From a virus: 36,563 nt of DNA. The stretch lies in the IMG/VR virus record IMGVR_UViG_3300008113_000531, positions 1 through 36,563 of that record; one strand, given 5' to 3'. Below the pieces are notes generated by a model. The model was not told the DNA's origin, ran no database searches, and saw only the letters and a program-made list of their open reading frames with translations. Made by a program: the position numbers and the translations under genes. Positions 16,852-24,962 of the stretch are shown here, piece after piece. How positions within the stretch are numbered: the first letter of the stretch is position 1; each line of letters opens with the position of its first letter.

Positions 16852-17010
16852 CTACCAGTGGCGTATTACTCCTGCTATGATAAACAGGTTGGTAATTATG
16901 TAGCATAGCACAACGGCAGTTCGAATATAGGCAATTTTATCTGCTTCTTTATCCGAACTGCTGGCCTTTTCGCCCAGTGCTTTAGCCCACAGCCGCCAAA
17001 GTCTTTTCAT
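16852..17010 (-). CDS. 52-residue small membrane protein of T4-like phages
   Basis: A short frame encoding a protein with a charged, helical N-terminus (MKRLWRLWAKALGEKASSSD, then KEADKIA) followed by one transmembrane segment (residues about 31-48, VLCYIITNLFIIAGVI) and a short RHW end. A WAKALGEKA...DKEADK pattern of this kind is one I recall from small proteins of marine T4-like phages with no known role. The ATG overlaps the stop of the QueD-like gene as TAATG, giving translational coupling. Predicted topology is cytoplasmic N-terminus with a single anchor; this is inference from charge. Confidence 0.78.
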   Translation of the reverse strand: MKRLWRLWAKALGEKASSSDKEADKIAYIRTAVVLCYIITNLFIIAGVIRHW

Positions 17011-17534
17011 TAGCCCTCATAAACTGCCGAGTTGCCAGCGTGTTCAAATACTTCAGCACTTCGAAGTTTGACTCCTTGGCCAACCGGGTAACGTGCTTCA
17101 AATACACGACCGTCTGGATGTGTCCATCCGCGACCTTCTTTGTATGCTTGTAGTATTTCGTTCATAGTTTGATAAGCCAACTCAGCAAACTTTTCGCAAC
17201 CTACTGCTTCTACAATACGTAGATCTAGTACACCGCCCTCTGCTTGCTTGCCTAACTTGGCAAGTTCTTTAAACTTTGGCAAATGAGGATCATCTGAACC
17301 TACTACAGTAGTATGATCAAACTGCCAATCAGCCCATTCTTTAAATGCTTTGAGGCCACCGAAGTCCATGACCCAATTGCGGTCGTCTAATGTTTCTGAT
17401 TCGAAAATTAATTTGATACCGATTGAGTATCCGTGTAGTAATGAGCAGTGACTATGTGTACTTCTCCACTGTCTAAAACAGCATGATAAGCCGCGATCGT
17501 TACCGTAAGTTTTTGTTGAAAGATATTTTGCCAT
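17010..17534 (-). CDS. queD: QueD/6-pyruvoyl-tetrahydropterin synthase-like protein, phage subfamily
   Basis: A 174-residue protein of the PTPS/QueD family, whose members convert dihydroneopterin triphosphate to 6-carboxy-tetrahydropterin (queuosine and deazapurine route) or a related pterin. Visible motifs: HCSLLHGY (29-36), VMDFGG (55-60), FDHTT (72-76), GCEKFAE (112-118) and the C-terminal EVFEHAGNSAVYE (161-173). The usual zinc-binding HGH is HGY here (Y36), and the usual earlier His is Phe or nearby non-ligand residues, so the metal site is altered; I recall the same HGY form from other phage homologues. Cys30, Asp73-His74 and Glu164 remain. It is the first gene of a unit behind TTGACA-N18-TATAAT, with a leader of about 60 bases and AAGGAG. 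Activity is uncertain. Confidence 0.82.
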   Translation of the reverse strand: MAKYLSTKTYGNDRGLSCCFRQWRSTHSHCSLLHGYSIGIKLIFESETLDDRNWVMDFGGLKAFKEWADWQFDHTTVVGSDDPHLPKFKELAKLGKQAEGGVLDLRIVEAVGCEKFAELAYQTMNEILQAYKEGRGWTHPDGRVFEARYPVGQGVKLRSAEVFEHAGNSAVYEG

Positions 17535-17558
17535 TGTAATCTCCTTGATTAAGCAATG

Positions 17559-17596
17559 GCGGCAGAGTTTATATTGCGGGATGACGCCTAGGCCGC
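17559..17596 (-). other. Possible hairpin in the leader of the QueD-like gene
   Basis: The leader of about 60 bases has complementary arms GCGGC (17592-17596) and GCCGC (17559-17563), plus a palindrome GCCTAGGC next to the first arm. No preQ1 riboswitch signature was found. It may be a simple stabilising or regulatory hairpin. Confidence 0.3.
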
Positions 17597-17604
17597 ATAT
17601 ATGT

Positions 17605-17634
17605 ATTATATAGGAATTACTGTGAGTGTGTCAA
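17605..17634 (-). promoter_or_regulatory. Host-type promoter for the QueD-like unit
   Basis: TTGACA (17629-17634) and TATAAT (17605-17610) on the minus strand, spacer 18. It gives a leader of about 60 bases ending in AAGGAG. The -10 overlaps the stop region of the gene ending at 17606. Confidence 0.75.
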
Positions 17635-18181
17635 GATTTTTAAACGTAACATTTGCCAAATGCCAACTTTCTGGCATTTTCCAATTGCTGTTATTAAAAA
17701 CTGTAAAATACTTATCAGGGTGCTCTACGAACACTCTAGAGATCTGATATATCCAGTATTTAGGATCAACTGCAACACTCGTGCTGGCAGAATAGTTATC
17801 AGTATCTTTGTACACATTGTTGACCAAGCCGTTGCTACTGTACAAGTCAAATCCAATCAATGAAATATTGTTTGAAAACAATGTTGCCAGTAGAACTGCG
17901 TATGGCCCACTGCCCCAATGTATGGCATTGTCTGCACGTTGACTGCCCTGTGGGGGTGTTGGTAGCGGATTGGCATGTTCTGATTTAATGTACTGCGGCC
18001 TAGTCCATATGGCCATGTCTTCCATTTGTGCAGAACACGAGTCTCGAAATGGTTTAGAATCTACACATACCAAGTGGTCAACAAACGTTTCTTTGTAGAT
18101 AGAATTGCAGCCAATTTTAGGACCTGATAGTTTATCTAGGTCTACAACTTTTCGACTTTCACCGTTGCCTATTACTATCAT
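17606..18181 (-). CDS. Rossmann-like protein resembling DUF115 or sialyltransferase-type enzymes
   Basis: A 191-residue protein opening with IVIGNGESR (2-10), then IGCNSIY (23-29), DHLVCVD (35-41) and later HWGSGPYAVLLATLF (88-102) with SLIGFDLYS (107-115). This order of a nucleotide-loop start, a GxN-type strand and a GSG...GFDLY block resembles the core of DUF115/MptE-like and GT42-like sugar transferases, but the resemblance is loose and the reaction cannot be assigned. The ATG overlaps the stop of the upstream late fibre gene as ATGA, so it is likely made late with that fibre; modifying the fibre or the host glycan is a guess. Its 3' end overlaps the -10 of the queD promoter. Confidence 0.6.
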   Translation of the reverse strand: MIVIGNGESRKVVDLDKLSGPKIGCNSIYKETFVDHLVCVDSKPFRDSCSAQMEDMAIWTRPQYIKSEHANPLPTPPQGSQRADNAIHWGSGPYAVLLATLFSNNISLIGFDLYSSNGLVNNVYKDTDNYSASTSVAVDPKYWIYQISRVFVEHPDKYFTVFNNSNWKMPESWHLANVTFKNLDTLTVIPI

Positions 18182-19722
18182 TTACCTATGTAGCCAAAGG
18201 ATTTCCATTCTCCAGGCTTGCCACCAGTTATACATACCCATCCAATGAATCCTGTATCTTCTGGTTGCGAGTTCCAAGCAATGTCACCTTTGGTCCATAC
18301 ACCAGTCTCGGGAATCCGTGCAGATGTAATGAATTTCTTACCGCCAAACATAACGGCCCCATCAACTTGTAAATCAACTTCAGGGTTGGGATTAGTTACA
18401 TTTACAGACAGTTTACCAAACACATTGATATTTCTATCTGTTCGTTGTTTATCACCTAGTGCAATATCGCCTAGGTTATTTACAGACAAAATTTTGTCTG
18501 TGGCGGCCACAATAGCAAAGTCTTTGCTAGTTGTTTCAATTTTGTTTGCAGTGAAGTTTAAATCGCCAGTTAGATCTTTAATAGCAAATGGTCGAGTTAC
18601 TGTGACTGCATTATTGGATACTTCTAAATGGTTGTCTACTGTAAAAGATCCACTGACTGCAAGTTCCGATAATACACCCACACGAGTCAAACTACTGGTC
18701 TTAACTGACTCTCCAAGATTCTGCAGGTCTAATACTTTAGATTTGTTAATATAGTAGGCACGATTATCGTTTAGGTCGATGCTTTCTGAACAAACAAATC
18801 TATCAAAATTTGGTGCTAGGAAGAAACTGCGAGTATTACCTTCGCCCTTCCATTGAATTCCCTTGCCGTAGACACTTTCTGTTTCTGTGGCAACAAAGTC
18901 CAAACTAGAACTACGTTGCATACGAGTGTCTGATGTTAATTTTGCCACATGAAGTTCACCGCCTATGCGAAGATTACCTGTGACAGACATTTCTCCGTTG
19001 ACTGTGACTTCTGCGTTCTTAGATTTGGCATTGCCGATAACAACGCTATTTCCTTGCATTGTTATTCTATCAGTGTTGTCTGTGATCAAACTTAATTTGT
19101 TTGATCCCCATGTGCCGATTCGAGCAGCGCCAGTTGATTCGTCTCCGCCTAGTACAATCAATACACCAGCGTCTTGAATTGTAACAGCACTAAGCATTTG
19201 TTCTGTGTTGACACTAACACGATTATACAAATCGTTTGCGTAGAATGTTTGTCCTACGCTGATATTACCATCAATTTTTAATCCCAGTAATGTTCCAACT
19301 TTAGTTAGATTAGAACTGGTTACGCTGTCGCTGATACGACCTTCCTCAAGTACAGGAACACCGTTAATCTGATCTAGATCTTGCCTATTAGTGCCGTAAA
19401 ATGTAATTGCCTTGTTATAACTATCTTGGTCCTGCTCTGTAATAATACGTTTAGCACGTATTGTTGTAGCAGTGATCTCATTAGTAACATTGATAGTCGT
19501 AGCATTGACGACTCCAGTGTTAACTTCAGTGGAATTAACTTTATTTTCTACGGTTAAATCGCCTAATATTCGATCTAATCGAAGTTTTGTAAGCACAACT
19601 CCGTTGTCGTTGATTGCTATCTGCTGTCGAGACGCAGAATCAGTAATACCCGCACCGCTGGCAGCGCCAGTTTTTAGTGCAGATTTAAGTTCGTTTAGGA
19701 TTTGATCAATGTTTTGGCTCAT
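18178..19722 (-). CDS. Tail fibre/structural protein (514 aa)
   Basis: A 514-residue fibre-like protein. The N-terminus (MSQNIDQILNELKSALKTGA) is a short helix, followed by repeated beta segments with GDLTVEN, GNISVGQ, GEMSVTGNLRIGGELHV and similar strings typical of triple-stranded fibre shafts. The C-terminus (GDIAWNSQPEDTGFIGWVC, then GGKPGEWKSFG) is a tip motif frequent in aquatic T4-like phage fibres. The ATG at 19722 was chosen over one 25 codons upstream, because a perfect T4 late motif TATAAATA lies at 19730-19737, only seven bases from it; the longer frame would cross the promoter. No Shine-Dalgarno is visible, so initiation is nearly leaderless. Divergent from the plus-strand fibre pair. 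Confidence 0.83.
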   Translation of the reverse strand: MSQNIDQILNELKSALKTGAASGAGITDSASRQQIAINDNGVVLTKLRLDRILGDLTVENKVNSTEVNTGVVNATTINVTNEITATTIRAKRIITEQDQDSYNKAITFYGTNRQDLDQINGVPVLEEGRISDSVTSSNLTKVGTLLGLKIDGNISVGQTFYANDLYNRVSVNTEQMLSAVTIQDAGVLIVLGGDESTGAARIGTWGSNKLSLITDNTDRITMQGNSVVIGNAKSKNAEVTVNGEMSVTGNLRIGGELHVAKLTSDTRMQRSSSLDFVATETESVYGKGIQWKGEGNTRSFFLAPNFDRFVCSESIDLNDNRAYYINKSKVLDLQNLGESVKTSSLTRVGVLSELAVSGSFTVDNHLEVSNNAVTVTRPFAIKDLTGDLNFTANKIETTSKDFAIVAATDKILSVNNLGDIALGDKQRTDRNINVFGKLSVNVTNPNPEVDLQVDGAVMFGGKKFITSARIPETGVWTKGDIAWNSQPEDTGFIGWVCITGGKPGEWKSFGYIGK

Positions 19723-19729
19723 AGTACAG

Positions 19730-19737
19730 TATTTATA
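19730..19737 (-). promoter_or_regulatory. Perfect T4 late promoter TATAAATA, seven bases from the ATG
   Basis: This exact consensus lies seven bases upstream of the fibre ATG at 19722 and implies a leader of only about two bases; no Shine-Dalgarno. It faces away from the plus-strand late motif at 19773. Confidence 0.75.
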
Positions 19738-19772
19738 TAGATGCCTGGGAGTAAATAGCAAACTAAAATTCG

Positions 19773-19780
19773 CATAAATA
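19773..19780 (+). promoter_or_regulatory. T4-like late promoter CATAAATA for the plus-strand fibre pair
   Basis: It lies 24 bases upstream of the ATG at 19805, with ACAGGAC in the leader. Together with 19730-19737 it forms a divergent late promoter pair 35 bases apart. Confidence 0.65.
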
Positions 19781-19804
19781 TTGTTACAACAGGACAAATT
19801 TAAA

Positions 19805-21646
19805 ATGCCAGCAGCCTTTTACGACTTTTTTAGGAAGATCAAGTTCCTACCCAACGATATAAGCATCGAAGCGGACAGCACAACTGACACCGCACAGATA
19901 GAAGCGGGCACTAATATCGCTTTTGATGTTGAAGACAGCACCACAGGGCCCGGTGCTACTACAGATAAAGTTGTTATCAACGGCGCACGGTATGATACTT
20001 ATGTACCGGTAACAGGAGCATTGCCCGGAGAAAGTGCTATTATACGTTTAGAGCGCGATGCTCTAGGAACTTCTGGATCCATACAAACAGATATAATTAT
20101 CGAAACTGATCCTCTTAGTCCTATCTTGGTTGATAGAATTGATGGTAATAGAATTAGGATTGGTTCTAGCAGTCCAACCATACCGTTCAGCAGAGAGCAA
20201 ATTGAAGACTTTGTTGCACAATTATTAATTGGCGGAACTCACACTGAGATCACAGTAAACTACGATGACCTAGGAAGTCCTGTTCTAGGCAATATTGATC
20301 TTGCTGTGACGTCTACACTACAAACAGTGACCAATCGCGGTGCCACAACTACTAATGCAGTCAGCATTACAAACGCCACAGGATCAACAGATTCAATCAC
20401 TGGCGCATTGAAAATTACTGGTGGTCTAGGAGTATTTGAAAACGTCAATGTGGGCGGAAACATTGCCACAACAACGGGCACAGTCAGTGCCACAAGATTA
20501 ACCAGTACCGTTGCCACAGGAACTGCACCGTTGACTGTGGCCTCAACAACCGCAGTGGCCAATCTGCAGGCCGCAACTGCCAGTAAATGGCACACTGCTA
20601 GAACCGTTACATTTGCCGGCGGCGATGTAACTGGTAATTTCACTATCGATGGCAGTGCCGATGTGTCTAACGTTGTGCTAACTATTGGTGCAGATAGTAT
20701 TGCACTGGGTACAGACACCACTGGCAACTATGTGGCAGCAGGCGCTGTTTCTGGGAATGGGTTATCAGGAAGTTCAAGTACTGAAGGCGGCACATTCACT
20801 GTCGCTTCAAATGCCACAGCAACCAATACTGGCAGTACCATTGTGTTCAGAGATGCTAGTGGAGACTTTAGTGCTAATAGTATAACAGCATCCTTAAACG
20901 GTAATGCTCTAACTGCATCTTCTTTTCAAACAGCAAGAAATATAAATGGCGTTTCGTTCAGTGGCGGCGCAGATATTGTTGTTGAACCTTATGTAGAAAG
21001 TGATGAGTCAACTAATGCTGCCAGATATATTACATTTGTTGATTCAACAACGGACGGATATCAACGATTAAATGAAGACAGTGGATTAACTTATAATCCC
21101 AGCACTGGTATATTAAGTTCCACAACTTTCAGTGGGGCTGTATCTAGTAGTTCAGTGACTATCACTGGCGGCACAATCAACGGCACCACTATTGGTGCTA
21201 CTACTGCTTCTAGTATCTCTGCTACCACTGTGACAGCATCAGATACAGTTACGTTTAATGCATCGGCTATAGAAGAAGTTAGTGTGCAGGCCGATGCCGC
21301 AACAGGAACTATAACATTGGATTGTAAAACTAACAGTGTGTTCTATTACACCTCCAACGCTACTGGTAACTGGACACTGAATTTTAGAGGCGACGGCGCA
21401 ACCACTATGAACACATTCCTGGCAGTGGGAAAAAGTGTCACAGTGGTATTTTTAGCCACACAAGGAGTTACTGCGTTTTATCCTACAACTTATCAAGTAG
21501 ATGGAGTTGGCGTTACACCTCGATGGTTAGGCGGTACAGCACCCACAGGCGGCAATGCTTCAAGCATTGACAGTTATTCATTTACTATTATTAAAACAGC
21601 CGCAAGTACATATACAATTCTAGCCAGCCAAGCAAGATTTGCCTAA
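19805..21646 (+). CDS. Tail fibre/structural protein on the plus strand (613 aa)
   Basis: A 613-residue fibre-like protein. Residues 1-20 (MPAAFYDFFRKIKFLPNDIS) are distinctive. Residues 129-155 carry REQIEDFVAQLLIGG and TEITVNYDD, a strand-helix motif common in marine phage structural proteins, and 199-217 contain TGALKITGGLGVFENVNVGG, a shaft repeat of the same group. The middle is Thr/Ser/Ala/Gly-rich; the last 110 residues form a separate tip domain (TITLDCKTNSVFYYTS to ILASQARFA). The ATG at 19805 follows CATAAATA (19773-19780) and an ACAGGAC ribosome binding site. The gene is inverted relative to most of the tail genes and is read with the LamG adhesin nine bases downstream. Confidence 0.83.
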   Translation: MPAAFYDFFRKIKFLPNDISIEADSTTDTAQIEAGTNIAFDVEDSTTGPGATTDKVVINGARYDTYVPVTGALPGESAIIRLERDALGTSGSIQTDIIIETDPLSPILVDRIDGNRIRIGSSSPTIPFSREQIEDFVAQLLIGGTHTEITVNYDDLGSPVLGNIDLAVTSTLQTVTNRGATTTNAVSITNATGSTDSITGALKITGGLGVFENVNVGGNIATTTGTVSATRLTSTVATGTAPLTVASTTAVANLQAATASKWHTARTVTFAGGDVTGNFTIDGSADVSNVVLTIGADSIALGTDTTGNYVAAGAVSGNGLSGSSSTEGGTFTVASNATATNTGSTIVFRDASGDFSANSITASLNGNALTASSFQTARNINGVSFSGGADIVVEPYVESDESTNAARYITFVDSTTDGYQRLNEDSGLTYNPSTGILSSTTFSGAVSSSSVTITGGTINGTTIGATTASSISATTVTASDTVTFNASAIEEVSVQADAATGTITLDCKTNSVFYYTSNATGNWTLNFRGDGATTMNTFLAVGKSVTVVFLATQGVTAFYPTTYQVDGVGVTPRWLGGTAPTGGNASSIDSYSFTIIKTAASTYTILASQARFA

Positions 21647-21654
21647 GGACAACA

Positions 21655-23658
21655 ATGCCATTATTAAGTACATTAAGTAATGCAGGAATTCAATCGTATG
21701 GTAATCGAGGTATAAGGGCCGGCGGCTCTGCATTTTTTAATGCTGGCGGAGATTATCTTGCAGCCCCATTGAGTGCTGCATTTACGCATACCGGTAACTT
21801 TACAATAGAACTGTGGGTGTATCCCACAAACTTATCACAATTGAATCTGTTGTGGAGACAAGGCAACTCGGTATATATGTGGATAAACACCATTGGACAA
21901 GTGGCTTGGTATCACGGATCTAATCCATATTCGTTTAGTGCTGCCACAGTGACTGGCAACCAATGGAACCATATTGCCGTGGTTAGAAATTCAGGAACAA
22001 TCACTATCTATATCAACGGCGTTGGTTCAGGATCAGTGTTTAATACTGCCACTGTTGCGACAGGCTTTACACCACTGATAGGAACTTGGAATGGCACATC
22101 GCTTTATCAATTTTTTGGTTATATAACAAATGTACGTGTTGCTAAACAGGCACTTTATACAGCCAACTTTGCACCTAGCGGAATACCGTTAACTGTTAAT
22201 AGTCAATTATCGACCACTACTCAATTGTTACTAAACATGCGAACAGCATCAACATTGATCACTGATTCTAGTGCTAACAACTTTGCGCTGACCAATGTTA
22301 GTGTAACTCACTCTGATTTTACGCCGTTCCTACAACCTTTTGTGACTCCCGGTACGGTGGTGTTGCAAAGTGCTACAGTAACTCCCACAACTTTTACACC
22401 CAGTGAAGGTACTACAATAACATTTAACATTGTGGGAACCAACACACCCAACGGCACGTACTATTATACCGTTGAAGAAGATATTGCTACAGGTGCAGTT
22501 ACAGGTGCAGATTTTACCGGTGGAGTATTATCGGGAACATTTTCTATTAGTAGCAACACTGGAAGTTTTCCGTTAACAGTTTCTAGAGATTTAGTAACAG
22601 AAGGTTCTGAAGAATTTGTAGTATATGTTAGGAAGGATTCCATTTCGGGTGCAATTCTCGGAACTTCTGGCAACATAACTATCTCTGATACTTCAATCAC
22701 GCCAGTATTCACTGCGGAACCCGGAAGTATAAATGAAGGCGATACTGAAACATTTACAGTGGCCAACGTTGGTCCAGACGGCACTTACTTCTTTACAGTA
22801 TTAAACGGTACCTCAGCCAACGCAGACTTCAGTGCAGTCAGTGGTTCATTTTTAGTAAGTGGCGCCACCGGCGGTATTGACAATGGCACAGGATCATTTG
22901 ACATTACCACTGTGGCAGATCGACTAACAGAAGGTAGTCAAACATTCCAAGTGCAAGTGCGTAGCGGTAGTGTCAGTGGCGCTGTGGTAGTGACGAGTGC
23001 GGTCCAGACTATCAACGATGATTCGCTGACACCGGCATTTACTATTACACCGGCAAGTATCAACGAAGGAAGTTCTGGATCGTTTACTGTAAACAACCTT
23101 GGCCCAGCAGGAACGTATTTCTGGACAGTGTTTAATGGTACTACTACTGATGTCGACTTCTCTGCTGTCAGCGGATCATTTACCACATCTACGCTCAACG
23201 GAAACGGATCATTTAATATAACACCTATAATTGATTACGTTACTGAAGGAGCAAAAACATTCCAAGTACGGGTTAGACAGGGATCCGTCGTTGGTACGGT
23301 ATTAGTAACCAGTTCCAGTGTAACAGTTAATGATACATCTACAACAGTTAATGCGGTTGCATCGGGATCGGTAGTTGAAGGATCTTCCGTACTTTGTACA
23401 GCCGCCGCTGTTGCCTTCCCAAATGGTACTTATTATTGGACTATATTGAACGGCACAACCGCTGACGCAGACTTTCCAGCCACAAGCGGATCATTTGTAG
23501 TTACCAACGGAACTGATGCTTCGTTTTTAGTTGCAACTGCAACTGACGGACAACTTGAGGGTGCGGAAACATTCCAAGTTCAAATTAGAAGAAATAGTAT
23601 TAGTGGCACTGTAATAGCAACCACTAATACTATAACAATTAGCGCAAATGTTACTTAA
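21655..23658 (+). CDS. Adhesin-like fibre protein: LamG domain plus four Calx-beta-like repeats
   Basis: A 667-residue protein. Residues about 30-180 form a concanavalin/LamG-type lectin fold (FTIELWVYPTN, QWNHIAVVRNSGTITIYING, GYITNVRVAKQALYT), usually a sugar- or protein-binding module. From about 236 to 664 there are four repeats of roughly 100 residues, each with xxSxNEGxxxxFTV or similar, NGTYYxTV or GTYFxTV, DFxxxSGSF, LTEGxxTFQVxVRxGSxSG and a TxNDxS-type end, the Calx-beta pattern, often calcium-binding. Repeats 2 and 3 are the most alike. Likely the distal host-recognition part of the inverted fibre pair. The ribosome binding site is AAGGACA. Its TAA overlaps the stop of the convergent 401-residue gene in a shared TTAA. 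Confidence 0.83.
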   Translation: MPLLSTLSNAGIQSYGNRGIRAGGSAFFNAGGDYLAAPLSAAFTHTGNFTIELWVYPTNLSQLNLLWRQGNSVYMWINTIGQVAWYHGSNPYSFSAATVTGNQWNHIAVVRNSGTITIYINGVGSGSVFNTATVATGFTPLIGTWNGTSLYQFFGYITNVRVAKQALYTANFAPSGIPLTVNSQLSTTTQLLLNMRTASTLITDSSANNFALTNVSVTHSDFTPFLQPFVTPGTVVLQSATVTPTTFTPSEGTTITFNIVGTNTPNGTYYYTVEEDIATGAVTGADFTGGVLSGTFSISSNTGSFPLTVSRDLVTEGSEEFVVYVRKDSISGAILGTSGNITISDTSITPVFTAEPGSINEGDTETFTVANVGPDGTYFFTVLNGTSANADFSAVSGSFLVSGATGGIDNGTGSFDITTVADRLTEGSQTFQVQVRSGSVSGAVVVTSAVQTINDDSLTPAFTITPASINEGSSGSFTVNNLGPAGTYFWTVFNGTTTDVDFSAVSGSFTTSTLNGNGSFNITPIIDYVTEGAKTFQVRVRQGSVVGTVLVTSSSVTVNDTSTTVNAVASGSVVEGSSVLCTAAAVAFPNGTYYWTILNGTTADADFPATSGSFVVTNGTDASFLVATATDGQLEGAETFQVQIRRNSISGTVIATTNTITISANVT

Positions 23659-24860
23659 CTAACCTTAAGCAGGATAATTTCTTCGTTGATGCGACCGTTC
23701 ATCTTGGTATCGGTGGCATTGATGTCCTCGAGGAACTTGCGTAACTGTACCTTACCTGCCGCTTTGAACTCTTTGAGTTTGTCTTCGGGCTTGCGTAGTG
23801 TTTTGCAAACGCTTAAATTTTCATTAAAGCCTGTAATCGTAGTGCCTTTAACACCCAAGTCCATGTACTCGTTGGCCACATACTTGCCTAACTTACGACT
23901 CTTGGTGTTATAAACCCACAACTCCTTGGCACCAACAATATCAGCAGGATTGACACTGACCAATTTCAGTGGTTCGTTGGTCTTCATGTACTTGAGTTTA
24001 GCAACAATTTTGTCTTTTGGAACAACTTTGGTCTTGCGTGGCGCACGGTTTACCTTGGCTTCTTGCATGAGCATTTCGCAGGCATTTTTAATTTCAGTCA
24101 AAAACACAATAAAGTTCTTGATCTGCTTTTTGCTACGGTGGCTGTAACCTTCACGCAACTGCTCACAGCCTTGGCCGCTGGCCAGTTCTTCAAGTTCTTC
24201 CAAATCACGTTTGTAGAAATCGCGAATAATGCGGGCATGTGCTGCCTTTGCACCCTTACCTTTCAGCAAGTTCAAGACCTTAAATGCTTTTGCATCAAAG
24301 TTTTCAGGATCATTTTGAAAGTCTTCGTAGGCAGTTTCTAATTCTTCAGTCATCAACAAGGCAACTTCACGTAGTCGCTCTTGGATAGTAGGAGTGTATA
24401 CTTCTTTCTTGGCGGCTTCTTTTTCAGCGGCAGCATCTTCTGGATCAACATCGTCGGCACCTTCGGCAAGCACTTTTTGAATCTCAGCAGTTAACCAAAC
24501 AGCAGTGTCGCGACCCTTGTTGAAGTCCTCACGATATGCGGACATGCCACGAAGCAAACAACTGGCAACGGAACCCATGGTAGTGTTGATGCGGTTGTCT
24601 TTGATCTTCTTCATTGCCACGATGTCTGCTTTGTCGAATTCGTTGTCGGTCATCCACTTGACAACAAAGGGCTTGAAACTTTTAATATCACTTTCCAAGC
24701 GATAGTAGGTCATTGCATTGACAAAGTTTCTATGGAACTTGTCTGCGTCCCAAGTTTCGCAACCTTCCCAAACTGGACTGTGGTCTTTAACTACACGAGT
24801 ACGATGTGCAATAACTTGCTTCTTTGTTACTCGAGTTTTAGATGTATCTTTTGTTGCCAT
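23655..24860 (-). CDS. Lysine-rich cytoplasmic protein of unknown function, under a perfect consensus promoter
   Basis: A 401-residue soluble protein, rich in Lys, Glu and Ala, with no signal peptide or membrane segment. The start MATKDTSKTRVTKKQVIAHR was chosen because it follows AGGAG and lies about 25 bases after the predicted transcription start; a longer frame would cross the promoter. The N-terminal half contains a charged, probably helical or coiled stretch (DVDPEDAAAEKEAAKKEVY); the C-terminal half has KAKxxPRKTKVVPKDK-like basic segments and a beta-like region (KELWVYNTKSRKLGKYVANE). I do not recognise the family. A single-gene unit with TTGACA-N17-TATAAT and a good ribosome binding site suggests strong early synthesis, possibly for host takeover or nucleic-acid binding; this is inference. 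Confidence 0.75.
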   Translation of the reverse strand: MATKDTSKTRVTKKQVIAHRTRVVKDHSPVWEGCETWDADKFHRNFVNAMTYYRLESDIKSFKPFVVKWMTDNEFDKADIVAMKKIKDNRINTTMGSVASCLLRGMSAYREDFNKGRDTAVWLTAEIQKVLAEGADDVDPEDAAAEKEAAKKEVYTPTIQERLREVALLMTEELETAYEDFQNDPENFDAKAFKVLNLLKGKGAKAAHARIIRDFYKRDLEELEELASGQGCEQLREGYSHRSKKQIKNFIVFLTEIKNACEMLMQEAKVNRAPRKTKVVPKDKIVAKLKYMKTNEPLKLVSVNPADIVGAKELWVYNTKSRKLGKYVANEYMDLGVKGTTITGFNENLSVCKTLRKPEDKLKEFKAAGKVQLRKFLEDINATDTKMNGRINEEIILLKVS

Positions 24861-24891
24861 TTTCTGCTCCTGTTTATTAACTAATACAGTA

Positions 24892-24920
24892 ATTATACAG
24901 TCAAAATGGTTCATTGTCAA
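24892..24920 (-). promoter_or_regulatory. Perfect consensus host-type promoter for the 401-residue protein
   Basis: TTGACA (24915-24920) and TATAAT (24892-24897), minus strand, spacer 17. It gives a leader of about 25 bases with AGGAG. The -35 is embedded in a set of inverted repeats. Confidence 0.82.
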
Positions 24921-24961
24921 TGCCAAAAGGCACAACATGAACCATTCTGCGACCCTTTTGG
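24905..24961 (-). repeat. Interleaved inverted repeats after the WYL_2-like gene, pseudoknot- or terminator-like
   Basis: Reading the minus strand: CCAAAAGG (24961-24954), AATGGTTCAT (24946-24937), CCTTTTGG (24930-24923), ATGAACCATT (24914-24905). Arms 1/3 (8 bp) and 2/4 (10 bp) interleave, allowing an H-type pseudoknot. Alternatively arms 2/4 form one long hairpin enclosing GTGCC-TTTT-GGCAT. It begins one base after a stop codon and overlaps the next promoter. Confidence 0.6.
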
Positions 24962-24962
24962 A

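Noticed and set aside
17535-17600. A preQ1 riboswitch in the leader of the QueD-like gene
   Set aside because: No preQ1-I, -II or -III type sequence pattern could be recognised; only a generic hairpin is visible.
20260-20727. A 155-codon minus-strand frame inside the plus-strand fibre gene
   Set aside because: Its Val/Ala/Pro/Thr-rich sequence is the reverse complement of fibre repeats; there is no promoter or ribosome binding site.
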